Of a stretch of 32,767 nucleotides of DNA, positions 30,836 to 32,767 are shown in pieces (positions within the stretch are counted from its first letter, which is position 1; the number at the start of each line of letters is the position of its first letter). The notes under the pieces were generated by a model. The model was not told the DNA's origin and searched no databases. It saw only the letters and a program-made list of their open reading frames with translations. Origin of the DNA: Oscillospiraceae bacterium (GTDB lineage: Bacteria > Bacillota > Clostridia > Oscillospirales > Ruminococcaceae); the NCBI GenBank assembly GCA_017399765.1, contig JAFQBH010000042.1, positions 1 to 32,767 of the forward strand. Reading direction: 5' to 3'. A program made the position numbers and the translations under genes.

Positions 30836-32026
30836 ATGATTGAAGCGGGCAAATACTGGGTTGCTAAAGGTCAAAAGATTGATGATATAAATAATATTGA
30901 AGATGTAATCACTTTTGACTGGAGTAAAAATCCCACAGATGACTATATAAAACTGAGTGAATCTTTTTATTATGCAGCTCGAATTATTGCAGAAGAAATC
31001 GTTGAACATTCTTCTGACAATGTCAAATGTGATCAATGGTTTTTCCCGTCCTTTTATCTATATAGGCAAGCTATAGAACTTCTGTGCAAGGGATTATTAA
31101 TTTCGGTTGTTCCTCGAAAGGATATAACAAATAAGCTTACCACCTACAAGCATAATATCATCGACTTATTCAAGGATTATTGTAGTATTTCATCAACTCA
31201 AGCTTTTATCAAAGATGAGGTGAGTTGGTTGAATTCTTATCTCACCGAATTGGAAATCATCGATAGCAAATCCAATTTGTTTAGGTATCCTATAAAAGAT
31301 GGTTATCTAAACCAATATAGAGATGATTTTCTTGATATCGTCGATATGATAAATTCGATTGACCAATGCTATTCACTTATCTTTAAGTGTGTAAATGAGA
31401 AGCATAGTCCTCTGAAATATACTAACGGAATTGATCTATCGCTCACTCCAAAGGTTTTGTTTTTTGCAACACATGGATTTGGAAACTGCATGTTGTATAC
31501 TTCACCGTGGGATGAGGGGTACTATCCACATATCCAAGGATACTCAGATATAGCTTACTTTTTGATCGACAAAATGGAGAAGAATCACTGGTCATTTCTC
31601 CCAATAGCATTTCTAATTAGGCATGCCATAGAACTTGCTCTTAAATGCATGTTGGTGTCACGAACGGATACAAATGTCGGCGAACACGTGCAACGACAGA
31701 AAAGAAGAAGCCATATCATTTATAAAGATTTGTGGAAATCCGTTAAGGACATGGTTGAGCATTATGCTAATGCAATGGGATATGATTTAGAGGTTGTGTC
31801 CTGTGCGGATACATATTTGAATGAATTAAGCTCATTGGACAAACAGGGCGATAGATTTAGGTATCCAACAAATTATGGTCTCGAATACCATTTGAGTTTA
31901 AGTAAAGTCGATTATTATCAAGCTATATATTGGTTGATAGGCATATTTAATTTTGTTAATGGCTGCTCTGATATGCTTGATGCGGCCTACGAATTTGAAT
32001 GTGACATGAGGTCTGAATATCTGTGA
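30836..32026 (+). CDS. Tandem-repeat alpha-helical protein (HEPN-like halves)
   Basis: A 396-residue protein built from two diverged copies of one unit. The first has R-Q-A-I-E-L-L-C-K-G-L-L (from Arg77), H-N-I-I-D-L-F-K and F-R-Y-P (149-152); the second R-H-A-I-E-L-A-L-K-C-M-L (from Arg262), H-I-I-Y-K-D-L-W-K and F-R-Y-P (341-344). The R-x-A-I-E-L-x-x-K helix and all-alpha character resemble HEPN-type domains, many of which are RNases in defence and toxin systems, but a convincing R-x4-6-H catalytic motif is not clear. It is the last gene of the operon, 27 bases after the nuclease gene. Base composition is the most A/T-rich of the cassette. Confidence 0.75.
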   Translation: MIEAGKYWVAKGQKIDDINNIEDVITFDWSKNPTDDYIKLSESFYYAARIIAEEIVEHSSDNVKCDQWFFPSFYLYRQAIELLCKGLLISVVPRKDITNKLTTYKHNIIDLFKDYCSISSTQAFIKDEVSWLNSYLTELEIIDSKSNLFRYPIKDGYLNQYRDDFLDIVDMINSIDQCYSLIFKCVNEKHSPLKYTNGIDLSLTPKVLFFATHGFGNCMLYTSPWDEGYYPHIQGYSDIAYFLIDKMEKNHWSFLPIAFLIRHAIELALKCMLVSRTDTNVGEHVQRQKRRSHIIYKDLWKSVKDMVEHYANAMGYDLEVVSCADTYLNELSSLDKQGDRFRYPTNYGLEYHLSLSKVDYYQAIYWLIGIFNFVNGCSDMLDAAYEFECDMRSEYL

Positions 32027-32119
32027 GCGAGTGGGAATTTCAATATCTTCTTTGTTTTTCGTGTATAAACGAACTCCGGTGTATGCTATGGATGAAAAAC
32101 TAAATGATCGTAAAGCAAG

Positions 32120-32158
32120 GGGGCACAACAGCTATGAACGGCGTTGTGCCCCTAAACT
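32120..32158 (+). terminator. Terminator of the accessory operon
   Basis: Stem GGGGCACAAC (32120-32129) / GTTGTGCCCC (32143-32152), then TAAACTTTTTT. Short frames that run through it are not credible genes. The stretch 32027-32767 has no supported protein gene; its contents are the terminator, the palindrome array and the candidate RNA listed next. Confidence 0.82.
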
Positions 32159-32195
32159 TTTTTGCGTAATTTCTTATGTTAACTTTCCCGTTCTA

Positions 32196-32356
32196 ACTTC
32201 GGTGCAACTTGCGGCGAAGTGATTTTCAACTTCTGCCCAAGTTGGGCAGAAGTTGAATTTAGGACTTCCGACCAACTTGGTTGGAAGTGAGTTTTATATT
32301 CCCGACAAGTTGTCGAGAAGTTAGTTTTGAAAATTCTGCCCAGGTTGGACAGAATT
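32196..32356. repeat. Array of five spaced palindromes
   Basis: Units at 32196-32220, 32225-32257, 32264-32288, 32299-32319 and 32332-32356, with centres at 32208, 32241, 32276, 32309 and 32344 (spacing 33, 35, 33, 35). Each has the plan ACTTC-NNNN-CAA-C/G-TTG-NNNN-GAAGT. Ends and centre are conserved while the inner four bases differ from unit to unit and mostly stay complementary. The second unit is a perfect 33-bp palindrome with 16-base arms. Not a CRISPR: units vary and there are no unique spacers. Confidence 0.85.
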
Positions 32357-32471
32357 ATTTTTGCCCGTTGATATTTCTCTTGAAAACGTCCTAACAGGTA
32401 GAGAGAACTTTTCTGCTACCGTTGATTTGCGTTCTCTGTAGTTCCGAATATAGTGAGGGGGCTTTGCAATC

Positions 32472-32500
32472 TTGACGGTATAGTACATTATCTGTATAAT
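32472..32500 (+). promoter_or_regulatory. Promoter of the candidate RNA
   Basis: TTGACG (32472-32477), 17 bases and a perfect TATAAT (32495-32500). No ribosome binding site with an open frame follows, which fits a non-coding transcript. Confidence 0.7.
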
Positions 32501-32506
32501 AATGGC

Positions 32507-32757
32507 ACAGCGGTACGCCGCTACATAACAACTGAATAGAAATGTTCGACCATATTGAGACATAATTAGTCGGTTTTATCCGACACGGTATCGGTACACC
32601 GGAAGTGCCGAACTGCTCCACCACGCCTTTGGTTCTGTTGGCGGGAGCAGTATGAAGCAGAACCCGACTTTGATCTTCAGAGCCGATTACATAGAACATC
32701 ATTTTGAAGCGAGAGCCACGCTCCCGCCGATTTCTGATGCTCTGTGTAATCGGCTCT
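32507..32757 (+). ncRNA. Candidate structured RNA of about 250 bases with kissing loops
   Basis: Between the promoter at 32472 and a terminator the sequence is dense in hairpins: AGCGG/CCGCT, GTCGG (32569-32573) / CCGAC (32580-32584), and GGTTCTG (32631-32637) / CAGAACC (32658-32664). The 3' hairpin has 22-base arms (32679-32700 and 32736-32757, two non-Watson-Crick pairs) followed by TTTTTG. GGCGGGAGC (32640-32648) in one loop is the exact complement of GCTCCCGCC (32720-32728) in the other, a nine-base kissing interaction. No known RNA family is recognised. A minus-strand frame (32391-32702) overlaps it but lacks a ribosome binding site. Confidence 0.5.
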
Positions 32758-32767
32758 TTTTGTTTAC

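Larger units (their letters stand above)
24109..32767 (+). mobile_element. Left part of an integrated Tn4451-like (tnpV-bearing) element with an accessory operon
   Basis: The left edge is set by the interrupted core-genome terminator at about 24104-24110. To its right codon use changes to more TTA/TTG leucine and AGA/CGT arginine, the two-hairpin core repeats disappear, and the first genes are tnpV and a DUF6809 gene, a pair common in clostridial mobilisable elements. All genes inside point right. No recombinase, relaxase or right end is in the window. Tn4451-type elements use a large serine recombinase that targets a GA dinucleotide, and GA occurs at the junction (CAGGATAG), which is consistent but not proof. 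Confidence 0.65.

Noticed and set aside
32031-32222. A 63-codon frame after the accessory operon
   Set aside because: It reads straight through the terminator stem at 32120-32152 and has no ribosome binding site.
32196-32356. CRISPR array
   Set aside because: The units are palindromes that differ from one another, with short intervals instead of unique spacers of constant length, and no cas gene is present.

Overview
The window looks like a chromosomal stretch of a gut-type, spore-forming clostridium, probably of the Oscillospirales. This is inferred from AGGAGG-like ribosome binding sites, sigma-A promoters often with an extended -10 (TGn), short rho-independent terminators, an L-box lysine riboswitch, a YhbD/bactofilin pair, a SpoIIQ-like M23 protein and dispersed two-hairpin intergenic repeats. 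No rRNA, tRNA or CRISPR array was seen.

Positions 1 to about 24,108 are ordinary core chromosome. In order they hold: the start of a cyclase-family gene; an FAD-dependent dehydrogenase (COG2509 type); pseudouridine catabolism (psuK with a fused N-terminal helix-turn-helix, then psuG); a PepV-like Mn-dependent dipeptidase, a DUF3810 membrane metalloprotease-like protein and a tiny zinc-ribbon protein; a three-gene minus-strand cluster (permuted NlpC/P60-like protein, a 97-residue unknown, a PNPOx-fold flavoprotein) divergent from a YwaF/TIGR02206 membrane protein; an amino-acid ABC importer under a lysine riboswitch; a cation:proton antiporter; a U32 protein; the yhbD-bactofilin operon with two palindromic operators; an MBOAT/DHHW O-acyltransferase pair; a small lipoprotein; a CopA-like copper ATPase with an extra C-terminal metal-binding domain; and the M23 protein. 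At least six copies of a two-hairpin repeat sit between these genes, two of them identical over 53 bases.

From about 24,109 to the window end the sequence changes character. A repeat/terminator that is intact at 9722-9780 is cut off in mid-hairpin at about 24,108. Codon use changes from the upstream GGA/GGC and CTT/CTC style to a more mixed pattern, and the first genes are tnpV and a DUF6809 gene, typical of Tn4451-like mobile elements. This is the left part of an integrated element whose right end lies outside the window.

Inside the element is a compact, apparently uncharacterised six-gene operon (25,058-32,026) driven by one promoter embedded in a 35-bp operator palindrome. It encodes an XRE regulator with a glycine-rich C-terminal membrane segment, a glycine-zipper membrane protein with a coiled coil, a short coiled-coil protein, a 454-residue protein of unknown family, a 984-residue protein with ten zinc-ribbon repeats split by a PD-(D/E)XK nuclease domain and ending in NUMOD1-like modules, and a 396-residue protein made of two diverged copies of an alpha-helical (HEPN-like) unit. 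A membrane module, a nuclease and a regulator on a mobile element make a defence or inter-element conflict system plausible, but that is inference.

The operon is followed by a terminator and an array of five palindromes with centres 33, 35, 33 and 35 bp apart. A sixth, degenerate unit lies just before the operon, also right after a terminator. The window ends in a probable structured non-coding RNA (32,507-32,757) with a near-consensus promoter, a terminator hairpin and a 9-bp loop-loop complementarity.
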